A stretch of 64,000 nucleotides of DNA from Klebsiella sp. BIGb0138 (GCF_004342285.1 NZ_SMCV01000001.1:496001-560000); one strand, 5' to 3'. Counted from the first letter of the stretch, positions 29,437 through 38,386 are shown. Numbers and translations are program-made. Notes: generated by a model from the letters alone, not told the origin.

Positions 29437-30186
29437 ATGAACCACTCCGTATCCTCTATGAATACTTCTCTCCATGGTAAAGTAGCCGCCGTCACCGGCG
29501 CAGCGTCCGGTATCGGCCTCGAATGCGCCAGGACCCTGCTCTCCGCGGGCGCCAAAGTGGTGCTGATCGACCGCGAAGGCGAAAAGTTAAAGAAGATTGT
29601 CGCTGAACTCGGCGACAACGCCTTCGCCCTGCAGGTTGACTTAATGCAGGCCGACCAGGTCGACAACCTGCTGGCCGGCATTCTGAACCTCGCCGGGGGG
29701 CTGGACATTTTCCATGCCAACGCCGGCGCCTATATCGGCGGGCCGGTGGCCGAAGGCGACCCGGACGTCTGGGATCGCGTCCTCCATCTCAACACCAACG
29801 CCGCCTTCCGCTGCGTGCGTAGCGTGCTGCCGCACCTGATCGCGCAAAAATCCGGCGACATCATCTTCACCAGCTCCATCGCCGGCGTGGTGCCGGTTAT
29901 CTGGGAACCGATCTACACCGCCTCAAAATTTGCCGTGCAGGCGTTTGTGCACACCACCCGCCGCCAGGTTTCGCAGTATGGCGTCCGCGTCGGCGCCGTT
30001 CTGCCAGGCCCGGTGGTCACCGCCCTGCTCGACGACTGGCCGAAAGAAAAAATGGAAGAGGCGCTGGCGAACGGCAGCCTGATGCAACCGATCGAGGTCG
30101 CGGAGGCGGTGCTGTTTATGGTGACGCGCTCGAAAAACGTGACCGTACGCGATCTCGTCATCCTGCCTAACAGCGTGGATCTCTGA
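29437..30186 (+). CDS. rbtD: Ribitol 2-dehydrogenase RbtD
   Basis: 249 aa short-chain dehydrogenase, the length of the classic Klebsiella enzyme. NAD motif TGAASGIG (residues 20-27), catalytic Ser in FTSSIAG, Tyr160 and Lys164 in YTASK. It oxidises ribitol to D-ribulose. ATG 29437 matches the known N terminus [12 protein letters not shown]; a longer frame back to 29269 runs through the leader. The remembered K. aerogenes sequence differs at a few positions. This is the enzyme used in the classical experimental-evolution studies on xylitol. Confidence 0.96.
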   Translation: MNHSVSSMNTSLHGKVAAVTGAASGIGLECARTLLSAGAKVVLIDREGEKLKKIVAELGDNAFALQVDLMQADQVDNLLAGILNLAGGLDIFHANAGAYIGGPVAEGDPDVWDRVLHLNTNAAFRCVRSVLPHLIAQKSGDIIFTSSIAGVVPVIWEPIYTASKFAVQAFVHTTRRQVSQYGVRVGAVLPGPVVTALLDDWPKEKMEEALANGSLMQPIEVAEAVLFMVTRSKNVTVRDLVILPNSVDL

Positions 30187-30217
30187 CCCTTCAACCCGGC
30201 AGGCTTAAGGATGCTTT

Positions 30218-31825
30218 ATGAATGACGATACACAAACCATTATTGGCGTCGATGTTGGCTCAGGCAGCGTACGTGCCGGCATCTTCAACCTTAACGGTGA
30301 ACTCCTCGCCCACGCCACGCGGGAAATCACGCTGTTTCGCAGCGCGGGAAACGTGGTGGAACAATCCAGCCGCGAGATTTGGCAGGCGGTGTGCGAGTGC
30401 ATTAAAACCGCGGTAGCCCACTCCGGCGCATCGCCGTCTTCGGTTGCCGGGATTGGTTTCGATGCCACCTGTTCGCTGGTGGTGGTCGGCGAAAACGCGA
30501 CGCCGCTGGCCGTCGGGCCTTCCGAGGATGCGGATCGCGACATCATCGTCTGGATGGATCACCGCGCCAGCGGCCAGGCGGAAAAGATTAACGCCACCGG
30601 ACATGCGGTGCTGCAGTACGTCGGCGGGACGATCTCGCCGGAGATGGAAACGCCGAAAATACTGTGGCTCAAGGAGAACCGGCCGCATATCTACGCGCAG
30701 GCGCAGCACTTTTTCGACCTTGCGGATTACCTGACCTGGCGCGCCACCGGCGACTTAGCCCGCTCGGTATGTACCGTCACCTGCAAATGGACCTATCTGG
30801 CGCATGAAAAGCGCTGGGATGCCGATTATTTCCGCCAGATTGGCCTTGGCGACCTGGCCGACGACGGTTTTGCCCGTATCGGCCAACGTATTGTCGACCC
30901 GGGAACCCCCTGCGGTCAGGGTCTCTCCGCCGCCGCCGCGCAGGAGATGGGCCTGCCGGTCGCTACGCCGGTAGCGGTCGGAATGATTGATGCCCACGCC
31001 GGCGGCATCGGCACCGTCGGCGTCCTCAATGGCGCGGTCAGCAATATGGCCTATGTCTTCGGCACCTCCTCCTGCACCATGACCACCACCCCGGATGCCG
31101 TCTTCGTGCCCGGCGTCTGGGGACCTTACTATTCCGCCATGGTGCCGGGGCTGTGGCTCAGCGAAGGGGGGCAAAGCGCGGCGGGCGCCGCTATCGACCA
31201 GCTGTTAAGCTTCCATCCCGCCGCCGCGCAGGCGCGCGAACTGGCCCAGGCGGCGGGCGTACCGCTGCCGGTATATCTCGCTGACCGGGTGCTGGCTCAG
31301 GTGGGCGATCCCTCGGCGGCCGTCAACCTCGCCGCCGGGCTCCACGTGGTGCCGGAGTTCTTAGGCAACCGCGCCCCGCTGGCCGACCCGGACGCCAAAG
31401 CGGTTATTGCCGGGTTAGGCATGGAGCGGGATCTGGATAATCTGATAGCGCTCTATGTCGCGGGGCTATGCGGAATCGGCTACGGCCTGCGGCAGATTCT
31501 GGATGCGCAGAGCGCCTGCGGGATTAAAAGCGAAAACATCGTCATCAGCGGCGGCGCCGGGCAACATCCGCTGGTCCGCCAGCTGCTGGCCGATGCCTGC
31601 GGGATGACCATCGTGAGCACCCTGTGTCGCGAACCGGTGCTGCTGGGTTCGGCAATTCTTGGCGCCGTCGCCGGCCAGGTTTGCGCTTCGCTGCCGGAAG
31701 CCATGCAACAATTTACCCGGGTGGATAAAACCTACCGCTGTGCGACGCATGTTCAGCCGCTGCATCAACGCCGCTACGAGGCTTATCTGGCGCTACAGCA
31801 AACCGCCCGGCTGATCCGGGAATAA
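30218..31825 (+). CDS. rbtK: D-ribulokinase RbtK
   Basis: 535 aa FGGY kinase of the ribulokinase subgroup. N-terminal IIGVDVGSGSVRAGIFNLNG, middle GIGFDATCSLVVVG and WMDHRA, C-terminal ISGGAGQHPLVRQLLADACG for ATP. It phosphorylates D-ribulose from RbtD to D-ribulose-5-phosphate, entering the pentose phosphate pathway. It follows rbtD by 31 bases with AAGGATGCTTT before the ATG. Its C-terminal neighbour is the rbtT leader hairpin. Confidence 0.95.
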   Translation: MNDDTQTIIGVDVGSGSVRAGIFNLNGELLAHATREITLFRSAGNVVEQSSREIWQAVCECIKTAVAHSGASPSSVAGIGFDATCSLVVVGENATPLAVGPSEDADRDIIVWMDHRASGQAEKINATGHAVLQYVGGTISPEMETPKILWLKENRPHIYAQAQHFFDLADYLTWRATGDLARSVCTVTCKWTYLAHEKRWDADYFRQIGLGDLADDGFARIGQRIVDPGTPCGQGLSAAAAQEMGLPVATPVAVGMIDAHAGGIGTVGVLNGAVSNMAYVFGTSSCTMTTTPDAVFVPGVWGPYYSAMVPGLWLSEGGQSAAGAAIDQLLSFHPAAAQARELAQAAGVPLPVYLADRVLAQVGDPSAAVNLAAGLHVVPEFLGNRAPLADPDAKAVIAGLGMERDLDNLIALYVAGLCGIGYGLRQILDAQSACGIKSENIVISGGAGQHPLVRQLLADACGMTIVSTLCREPVLLGSAILGAVAGQVCASLPEAMQQFTRVDKTYRCATHVQPLHQRRYEAYLALQQTARLIRE

Positions 31826-31858
31826 CCGCCCGCTCCGACCGTTGTAAGCATAAAAACC

Positions 31859-31878
31859 CTCCGGTGCCCGCACCGGAG
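31859..31878 (+). other. Intercistronic hairpin between rbtK and rbtT
   Basis: CTCCGGTGCCCGCACCGGAG, the same stem as upstream of dalT. On the minus strand it is followed by a T-run (reverse of TAAAAACC), so it could terminate antisense transcription entering rbtK. On the rbt-coding strand there is no T-run. Confidence 0.65.
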
Positions 31879-33139
31879 TGGTCTTCTGTACCCTGAAAAC
31901 GAGGTTATTATGTCCGTAAATAATAAACAGTGGTTCGGTCTGCCGCTGAATCTGCTATGGGGATACATCGCCATCGCCGTATTTATGACCGGCGACGGCT
32001 TTGAGCTGGCTTTCCTGTCGCACTATATCAAGGAGCTGGGCTTTACCCCGGCCCAGGCCTCTTTCGCCTTTACCCTGTATGGCCTCACCGCCGCGCTGGC
32101 GGCATGGGTCTCCGGCGTGGTGGCCGAAATTATCACCCCGCAGAAAACGATGCTCATCGGCTTCGTGCTGTGGTGCGTGTTCCATGTACTGTTCCTCGTC
32201 TTCGGTCTCGGCCACGCCAACTATCCGCTGATCCTGCTGTTCTACGGCATTCGCGGCCTGGCCTATCCGCTGTTCCTTTACTCCTTCATCATCGCCATTG
32301 TGCATAACGTCAGAAGCGACGGCGCCAGCTCGGCGCTGGGCTGGTTCTGGGCGGTGTACTCGATCGGTATTGGCGTGTTCGGCAGCTATATCCCCAGCTT
32401 CACCATCCCGCATATTGGCGAACTGGGCACCCTGTGGCTGGCCCTGGCGTTCTGCGTCGCCGGCGGCATCATCGCTGTCCTGTCGCTGCGTAACGTCGAA
32501 ACGCCGCGCCATATGCAAAACCTCACCACCCGCGAGAAGTTTGCCGAACTGGGGCGCGCGGCGACGCTGCTCTACACCAACCGCAATATTCTGCTCTCCA
32601 GCATGGTGCGCATTATCAACACCCTGTCGCTGTTCGGTTTTGCGGTGATCATGCCGCTGATGTTCGTCGATGAACTGGGCTTCACCACCTCGGAGTGGCT
32701 CCAGGTGTGGGCGGCGTTCTTCTTCACCACCATTTTCTCTAACGTTTTCTGGGGGATCGTGGCGGAGAAAATGGGCTGGATGAAAGTGGTGCGCTGGTTT
32801 GGCTGTGTTGGGATGGCGCTGTCAAGTCTGGCGTTTTACTACATCCCGCAGCACTTCGGGCATAACTTTGCCATGGCGCTGGTGCCGGCGATTGCGCTGG
32901 GGATCTTCGTCGCGGCGTTTGTGCCGATGGCGGCGGTGTTCCCGGCGCTGGAGCCGCAGCATAAAGGGGCGGCGATTTCGGTGTACAACCTGTCGGCGGG
33001 GCTGTCGAACTTCCTCGCTCCGGCGATTGCGGTGGTGCTGCTGCCGTACTTCAGCACCCTCGGCGTGGTGGTGGCCTATACCGCTCTGTACGTGCTGGCC
33101 TTCTTTATCTGCCCGTTCATTCGCGTCGAACAGCCGGGC
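31859..33139 (+). repeat. Inverted repeat, rbt copy (leader hairpin plus rbtT body)
   Basis: Mirror copy of 22799-24085. Begins at the hairpin and ends at codon 410 of rbtT. The protein-level differences are not spread evenly: they fall in two clusters (residues 184-197 and 280-288) with four-fifths of the gene nearly unchanged. Confidence 0.9.
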
Positions 33140-33193
33140 CTGGCGCGCCAGACAACCGCCGCGCAGTTGACTGCCCGCATCTCCGGAACATAA
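31910..33193 (+). CDS. rbtT: Ribitol:proton symporter RbtT (MFS)
   Basis: 427 aa, exactly the length of Klebsiella RbtT. Twelve-segment MFS protein, near-identical to DalT through residue 410, then its own 17-residue C-terminal tail (starting LARQTTAAQ). It imports ribitol. Last gene of rbtD-rbtK-rbtT; no Rho-independent terminator is visible immediately after it, and transcription would run into the hairpin-rich stretch that follows. Confidence 0.94.
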   Translation: MSVNNKQWFGLPLNLLWGYIAIAVFMTGDGFELAFLSHYIKELGFTPAQASFAFTLYGLTAALAAWVSGVVAEIITPQKTMLIGFVLWCVFHVLFLVFGLGHANYPLILLFYGIRGLAYPLFLYSFIIAIVHNVRSDGASSALGWFWAVYSIGIGVFGSYIPSFTIPHIGELGTLWLALAFCVAGGIIAVLSLRNVETPRHMQNLTTREKFAELGRAATLLYTNRNILLSSMVRIINTLSLFGFAVIMPLMFVDELGFTTSEWLQVWAAFFFTTIFSNVFWGIVAEKMGWMKVVRWFGCVGMALSSLAFYYIPQHFGHNFAMALVPAIALGIFVAAFVPMAAVFPALEPQHKGAAISVYNLSAGLSNFLAPAIAVVLLPYFSTLGVVVAYTALYVLAFFICPFIRVEQPGLARQTTAAQLTARISGT

Positions 33194-33725
33194 AAACCCC
33201 TCTCGTCACAGAGTCATGCTGGCCACTGAAGAAGGCGGCCAGCCCCTCTGCTGTGCTTGCATGATCGTTGCTGAAAAAAACGTTCAGCAACGATATAGCT
33301 ACAGAGCGGCCACGGGCTGGCAGCGCGGGGGTTAAGGCGCGTCAGGAAAACTGGCGGGAACGCAGGCGCGCATCCAGGACTGGCCGCCAGGACGGCGGCC
33401 AGAGCGGCAGGTCGAGACAGGGACGTTGAGTCCTGCCCGGTCCGCCAGATGAAGCCGGAGTGGAGCGCACCGCGTAGCGGCAGTTTTCAGCGCAATGCGG
33501 GGGTCATGGGGGCGGGCGAAACGCCCCCATGCCGTTCACACGCAGAGGGTGTGAGAAAAGTGATGGATCCACCGTGAACGGAATATTCCACAGGACATAC
33601 ATTCTACGGCACTCGCTGCACGGCCCCCTTTTCGCCCAAACCACCGTTAACGCGAAATCCCCTGCTTAACGGCGACGTCAGGTACAGGCTCACCTGCCAG
33701 ATAGGTTGAGAACCAGGCTGAACAG
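33194..33725. other. Hairpin-rich stretch of unknown function
   Basis: 532 bases with no open frame of 60 codons starting within it in any frame, although GC is high. Perfect stems: GCTGGCC/GGCCAGC (33218-33224, 33237-33243); a 12-bp stem ATCGTTGCTGAA/TTCAGCAACGAT (33264-33275, 33283-33294); CTGGCCGCC/GGCGGCCAG (33380-33388, 33394-33402); CATGGGGGCG/CGCCCCCATG (33505-33514, 33522-33531); TCACAC/GTGTGA (33536-33541, 33549-33554); and a competing longer pairing CCGTTCAC/GTGAACGG (33532-33539, 33574-33581). I do not recognise an RNA family or insertion-sequence end. It could be a structured RNA, a mobile-element remnant without its protein gene, or decayed sequence. Confidence 0.55.
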
Positions 33726-33728
33726 CAT

Positions 33729-33761
33729 AAAAAATCCGTAATCACGGCGTGGTTACGGATT
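33729..33761 (-). terminator. Rho-independent terminator of fbaB
   Basis: On the minus strand, AATCCGTAA (33761-33753) pairs with TTACGGATT (33741-33733) around an 11-base loop, followed by a run of Ts (complement of AAAAAA at 33729-33734). It is 87 bases past the fbaB stop. Confidence 0.8.
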
Positions 33762-33847
33762 CTTATGTCGCCACAGCGGCGAGCGATGCATCCTTAAACG
33801 GGCGGCACTACCTCGTCACAGAAGAGTTGTCGCCACGTTCTTTCGAC

Positions 33848-34900
33848 TCAGGCAATGGTGACTTTGCCGTCGAGATAGACATCCTGCACGGCGTTAATCA
33901 GTTTCACGCCGTCGCTCATCGATTTCTTAAAGGCTTTACGCCCGAGAATCAGCCCCATCCCGCCGGCACGTTTGTTGATCACCGCCGTGCGGACCGCGTC
34001 CGTCAGGTCAGTTTCCCCACCCGCCGCGCCGCCGGAGTTAATCAACCCGGCACGCCCCATATAGCAGTTCGCCAGCTGGTAACGGACCAGATCGATCGGG
34101 TTATCAGAGGTCAGTTTGCTATAAACGCGATCGTCGGTGTAGCCAAAGTTCACCGCTTTATAGCCGCCGTTGTTTTCCGCCATTTTCTGCTTCACGATAT
34201 CGGCACCGATGGTCGCCGCCAGGTGGTTGGCCTGACCGGTTAGATCGGCAGAGACATGGTAATCAACGCCATCTTTCTTAAACGCCGGGTTACGCAGATA
34301 GGCCCACAGAACCGTGACCAGCCCCAGTTCATGCGCACGTTCAAACGCCGCGGAGATCTCTTCAATCTGACGGCGGGACTCTTCTGAACCAAAATAAATG
34401 GTCGCCCCCACCGCCACCGCGCCCATATTAAAGGCCTGCTCAACGCTGGCGTACAGCGTCTGATCGAAGGTGTTCGGGTAGCTCAGGGTCTCGTTATGAT
34501 TTAACTTCACGAGGAACGGAATGCGGTGCGCATAGCGACGCGATACCGAGGCCAGCACGCCATAGGTCGACGCCACGCAGTTACACCCGGCTTCAATAGC
34601 CAGCTCGACGATATTTTTCGGATCAAAGTAGAGCGGGTTGGCGGCAAACGATGCGCCGGCCGAGTGTTCCACGCCCTGGTCAACCGGCAGGATCGAGAGA
34701 TATCCGGTACCTGCCAGGCGCCCCGTGTTATACAGGGTCTGCATATTACGCAGCACCGCCGGCGGACGATTGTTATCCACCATTACCCGGTCGACGTAGT
34801 CCGCTCCCGGTAAATAGAGTTGTTCAGCTGGAATGGTCATACAACGGTGCTGTAAAAGGCTGTCGGCATCTTTGCCAAGCAACTGCGTAATATCAGTCAT
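33848..34900 (-). CDS. fbaB: Fructose-bisphosphate aldolase class I FbaB
   Basis: 350 aa, same length as E. coli FbaB, DhnA-type class I aldolase. The TIM barrel includes [15 protein letters not shown] near residue 60 and the Schiff-base lysine region [15 protein letters not shown] near residue 235. It cleaves fructose-1,6-bisphosphate without a metal, mainly in gluconeogenic growth. In E. coli it marks the right edge of the locus where galactitol or pentitol genes alternate. Own terminator at 33729-33761. Confidence 0.96.
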   Translation of the reverse strand: MTDITQLLGKDADSLLQHRCMTIPAEQLYLPGADYVDRVMVDNNRPPAVLRNMQTLYNTGRLAGTGYLSILPVDQGVEHSAGASFAANPLYFDPKNIVELAIEAGCNCVASTYGVLASVSRRYAHRIPFLVKLNHNETLSYPNTFDQTLYASVEQAFNMGAVAVGATIYFGSEESRRQIEEISAAFERAHELGLVTVLWAYLRNPAFKKDGVDYHVSADLTGQANHLAATIGADIVKQKMAENNGGYKAVNFGYTDDRVYSKLTSDNPIDLVRYQLANCYMGRAGLINSGGAAGGETDLTDAVRTAVINKRAGGMGLILGRKAFKKSMSDGVKLINAVQDVYLDGKVTIA

Positions 34901-35032
34901 AGCAATAACTCCCGTAAGTGCCAGCTGAGCTGGCCATGAATGTCCTGTGCCCGATTTTTAAGGCAACACTAAGCCTGGTCTTCTGAGCCTGATTTTTCCA
35001 GCCGATTCGTGCGCTTTTAAGCACATTCCGCT

Positions 35033-35046
35033 GGCACGATTCAGGT
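35033..35046 (-). promoter_or_regulatory. Candidate Cra (FruR) site upstream of fbaB
   Basis: On the minus strand CCTGAATCGTGCCA fits the Cra core (TGAAWCS) but misses the later conserved T. About 135 bases before the fbaB start. Weak by-eye match; regulation by Cra would suit a gluconeogenic aldolase. Confidence 0.28.
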
Positions 35047-35151
35047 ATAAAAAAGTGTTAAGTCGCTCATGAAACACCCTCAAAGGTATTTAAAAGGTAT
35101 TATTAAATGGTAGTGTGCAGATGTACCTTACCTGTCATGAAGGATTTAAAG

Positions 35152-36435
35152 ATGAAAACTACAGTGAAGCTGTCGTTCATGATGTTCGTGGAGTGGTTTA
35201 TCTGGGGCGCGTGGTTTGTGCCCCTGTGGCTATGGCTGAGTAAAAACGGCTTCAGCGCCGGGGAAATTGGCTGGTCGTATGCCTGTACCGCCATTGCGGC
35301 GATCCTTTCGCCGATCCTCGTCGGCTCGCTGACCGACCGCTTCTTCCCGGCGCAGAAAGTGCTGGCGGTGCTGATGTTCGCCGGGGCCATTTTGATGTAT
35401 TTCGCCGCGCAACAGACCGCCTTCCACGGCTTCTTCCCGCTGCTGCTGGCCTACTCGCTGACCTACATGCCGACCATCGCCCTGACTAACAGCATCGCCT
35501 TTTCCCATGTGCCGGACGTCGAGCGCGACTTCCCGCGCATCCGGGTGATGGGCACCATTGGCTGGATTGGCTCCGGTCTGGTATGCGGTTTCCTGCCACA
35601 AATGCTGGGCTACAACGATATTTCCCCGACCAGCGTTCCCTTACTGATCGCCGCCGCCAGCTCCGCGCTGCTGGGCGTTTTCGCGCTGTTCCTGCCGGAT
35701 ACCCCGCCAAAGAGCACCGGCAAACTGAACCTGAAAGTGATGCTCGGTCTGGACGCGCTGGTACTGCTGCGCGACAAAAACTTCCTCGTCTTTTTCTTCT
35801 GCTCGTTCCTGTTTGCGATGCCGCTGGCGTTCTACTACATCTTCGCCAACGGCTATCTGACCGAAGTCGGGATGCGCAACGCCACCGGCTGGATGACCCT
35901 CGGCCAGTTCTCCGAAATCTTCTTTATGCTGGCGCTGCCGTTCTTTACCAAGCGCTTTGGTATTAAAAAGGTATTATTACTTGGTCTGGTAACGGCAGCG
36001 ATTCGCTACGGCTTTTTCGTCTATGGCGGCGCAGAGCATTACTTTACCTACGGCCTGCTTTTCCTCGGTATCCTGCTGCACGGGGTAAGCTACGATTTTT
36101 ACTACGTGACCGCCTATATCTACGTTGACAAAAAAGCGCCGGTGCAAATGCGCAACGCCGCCCAGGGCCTGATCACCCTGTGCTGTCAGGGATTCGGCAG
36201 CCTGCTCGGCTATCGTCTTGGCGGCGTGATGATGGAAAAAATGTTCGCCTACCCGCAACCCGTGAACGGCCTGACCTTCAACTGGGCGGGAATGTGGACC
36301 TTCGGCGCCGTGATGATCGCGGTGATTGCCGTGCTGTTTATGCTGTTCTTCCGCGAATCGGATAGAGAAATTACCGCCATCCCCGTCGACGGCGACAAAG
36401 GCGACATGGCGATGACACATGAGGAAGTGAAATGA
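35152..36435 (+). CDS. yegT: Nucleoside:H+ symporter family transporter YegT
   Basis: 427 aa membrane protein, near-identical to E. coli YegT from MKTTVKLSFMMFVEWFIWG onward. It belongs to the NupG/XapB-type nucleoside:H+ symporters. The start at 35152 is preferred over 35107 because of the E. coli match. The stop overlaps the yegU start (ATGA). With an ADP-ribosylglycohydrolase-like and a PfkB kinase encoded next, a ribosylated nucleoside-type substrate is plausible but not established. Confidence 0.93.
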   Translation: MKTTVKLSFMMFVEWFIWGAWFVPLWLWLSKNGFSAGEIGWSYACTAIAAILSPILVGSLTDRFFPAQKVLAVLMFAGAILMYFAAQQTAFHGFFPLLLAYSLTYMPTIALTNSIAFSHVPDVERDFPRIRVMGTIGWIGSGLVCGFLPQMLGYNDISPTSVPLLIAAASSALLGVFALFLPDTPPKSTGKLNLKVMLGLDALVLLRDKNFLVFFFCSFLFAMPLAFYYIFANGYLTEVGMRNATGWMTLGQFSEIFFMLALPFFTKRFGIKKVLLLGLVTAAIRYGFFVYGGAEHYFTYGLLFLGILLHGVSYDFYYVTAYIYVDKKAPVQMRNAAQGLITLCCQGFGSLLGYRLGGVMMEKMFAYPQPVNGLTFNWAGMWTFGAVMIAVIAVLFMLFFRESDREITAIPVDGDKGDMAMTHEEVK

Positions 36436-37439
36436 AACACCAAAGAATTCTTGGGGCTCTGTACGGCCAGGCGTTAGGCGATGCGATGGGGATGCCATCA
36501 GAGCTGTGGCCACGTACTCGCGTGAAAGCGCACTTTGGCTGGATTGACCGCTTTTTACCCGGCCCGGCGGAAAACAACGCCGCCTGCTACTTCAAACGGG
36601 CGGAGTTTACCGACGACACCTCGATGGCGCTGTGTCTGGCCGACGCGCTGATCGAATGCGAGGGCGAAATCGTCCCGGACGCGATCGGCCGCCATATTCT
36701 GGCGTGGGCGGAAGGCTTTGACGCATTCAACAAAAACGTACTTGGCCCGACCTCAAAAATTGCGTTGAACGCCATTCGCGATGGCCAACCGGTGAGCGCG
36801 CTGGAAAACAACGGCGTCACCAACGGCGCGGCGATGCGCGTCTCCCCGCTGGGCTGCATGCTGCCTGGTGCGGATCTGGACGCCTTTATTGACGCGGTTG
36901 CGCTGGCCTCCAGCCCGACGCACAAATCCGATCTGGCGATCGCCGGGGCGGTGGCTATCGGCTGGGCGGTTTCCCGGGCGATTGATGGCGCGAGCTGGCG
37001 CAACATTGTCGATGCGCTGCCCGCCGTCGCCCGCCGGGCCCAGGAAAAACGCGTCACCACCTTCAGCGCCTCTCTGGCGATGCGTATCGAGCTGGCGCTG
37101 AAAACGGTACGCGAGGCCAACGGGGTGGAGTCCGCCTGCGAGCGGCTTTATCAACTGGTCGGCGCCGGCACCAGCACGCTTGAATCCGTCGCCTGCGCGA
37201 TCGCGATGGTCGAACTGGCGGGCACCGACCCAAACCGCTGCGCCATTCTGTGCGCCAACCTGGGCGGCGATACCGACACCATCGGCGCGATGGCCACCGC
37301 TATCTGCGGCGCGCTGCACGGCATTGACGCCATCGATCCGCCGTTGAAACAGGAGCTGGACGAGGTGAACCAGCTGGACTTTGACCGCTATGCCAGCGCC
37401 CTGCTGCGCTATCGCCACCAGCGGGAGGCACGATGCTGA
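36432..37439 (+). CDS. yegU: ADP-ribosylglycohydrolase-family protein YegU
   Basis: 335 aa. Metal-binding motifs of the DraG/ARH family: FTDDTSMALCLA (about residues 56-67) and NLGGDTDTIGAMATAICGA (near 275). The family removes ADP-ribose or cleaves N-glycosidic bonds. In this operon it may release a sugar from a nucleoside imported by YegT, which YegV would phosphorylate (inference). Overlaps yegT by 4 and yegV by 7 bases. Confidence 0.93.
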   Translation: MKHQRILGALYGQALGDAMGMPSELWPRTRVKAHFGWIDRFLPGPAENNAACYFKRAEFTDDTSMALCLADALIECEGEIVPDAIGRHILAWAEGFDAFNKNVLGPTSKIALNAIRDGQPVSALENNGVTNGAAMRVSPLGCMLPGADLDAFIDAVALASSPTHKSDLAIAGAVAIGWAVSRAIDGASWRNIVDALPAVARRAQEKRVTTFSASLAMRIELALKTVREANGVESACERLYQLVGAGTSTLESVACAIAMVELAGTDPNRCAILCANLGGDTDTIGAMATAICGALHGIDAIDPPLKQELDEVNQLDFDRYASALLRYRHQREARC

Positions 37440-38386
37440 TCGACACACTAAGCCAGCTCCGTCAGCAGCGCCCGGTAACGGTCATCGGTTCAGCGGTCAT
37501 TGACGTCATCGCCGACGCCTACGCTCTGCCCTGGCGCGGCTGCGATATCGAATTACAGCAGCAAAGCGTCAATATTGGCGGCTGCGCGCTGAACGTGGCG
37601 GTGGCGCTGAAACGCCTCGGCATCGACGCCTGCAACGCCCTGCCCCTCGGCCAGGGGATATGGGCCGATATTGTGCGCAACAACCTGAATCGTCAGGGCA
37701 TTCACAGCATTATTGCCACTGACAAAGGCGATAACGGCTGGTGCCTGGCGCTGGTCGAACCGGATGGCGAACGCACCTTTATGTCCTTTACCGGCGTGGA
37801 AAACGCGTGGGATGACGACTGGCTGGCTCGTCTGCCGCGCACGGCGGGCAGTCTGGTCTATCTTTCCGGCTATCAGCTCACCGCCCCGTGCGCCGGGAAA
37901 CTGATTAGCTGGCTGGAAACCTCCCCTGAGGTGACGGCGTTGATCGACTTCGGACCGCGTATTGCCGACGTCGCACCGACGATCTTCACCCGCATAATGG
38001 CCTGTCAGCCGATCGTCACGCTCAACCGTCAGGAAGCGGAAATTGTCGCCGGACAGCAGCAATTCCCGGCGGAGACGGAACAGCTGGGGAAAGCCTGGCT
38101 CGAACGCTGGAACGCGCCGCTGATTGTGCGTCAGGATAAAGACGGGGCGTGGTATTTCAGCGCGGCGGAATGCGGACAGGCGGCGGCCTTTCCCACGACG
38201 GTGGTCGATACCATTGGCGCTGGCGACAGCCACGCCGGCGGCGTGCTGGCCGGATTAGCCGCCGGCTGGCCGCTGGCACAAGCGGTGACGCTGGGGAACG
38301 CGGTGGCATCGTGGGTGGTCAGCCACCGCGGCGGCGACTGCGCCCCCACCCGTGAAGCACTACTCCTCGCACACAAAGACGTATAA
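37433..38386 (+). CDS. yegV: PfkB-family sugar kinase YegV
   Basis: 317 aa ribokinase-like kinase. PfkB signature 1 region NIGGCALNVAVALKRLG (residues about 44-60) and signature 2 DTIGAGDSHAGGVLAGL near residue 262 with the catalytic Asp. Likely phosphorylates a sugar or nucleoside produced by YegU. Its 3' end overlaps the convergent yegW by 27 bases. Confidence 0.92.
   Translation: MLIDTLSQLRQQRPVTVIGSAVIDVIADAYALPWRGCDIELQQQSVNIGGCALNVAVALKRLGIDACNALPLGQGIWADIVRNNLNRQGIHSIIATDKGDNGWCLALVEPDGERTFMSFTGVENAWDDDWLARLPRTAGSLVYLSGYQLTAPCAGKLISWLETSPEVTALIDFGPRIADVAPTIFTRIMACQPIVTLNRQEAEIVAGQQQFPAETEQLGKAWLERWNAPLIVRQDKDGAWYFSAAECGQAAAFPTTVVDTIGAGDSHAGGVLAGLAAGWPLAQAVTLGNAVASWVVSHRGGDCAPTREALLLAHKDV

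Noticed and set aside
22799-33139. dal/rbt segment as a complete composite transposon
   Set aside because: The inverted ends are transporter genes, not insertion sequences; no transposase, terminal inverted repeats or target-site duplication can be seen.
33264-33294. 12-bp hairpin with AAAAACG loop as a terminator of rbtT
   Set aside because: A stem without a following T-run on the plus strand cannot be called a Rho-independent terminator; kept only as part of the structured stretch.
33380-33531. Repeated palindromes as a CRISPR array or attC site
   Set aside because: The stems differ in sequence, spacing is irregular and no repeat-spacer pattern is present; no attC core pair was found.
33749-34243. 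164-codon plus-strand frame over the fbaB 3' end
   Set aside because: Overlaps the fbaB terminator and coding region on the other strand; no family resemblance.
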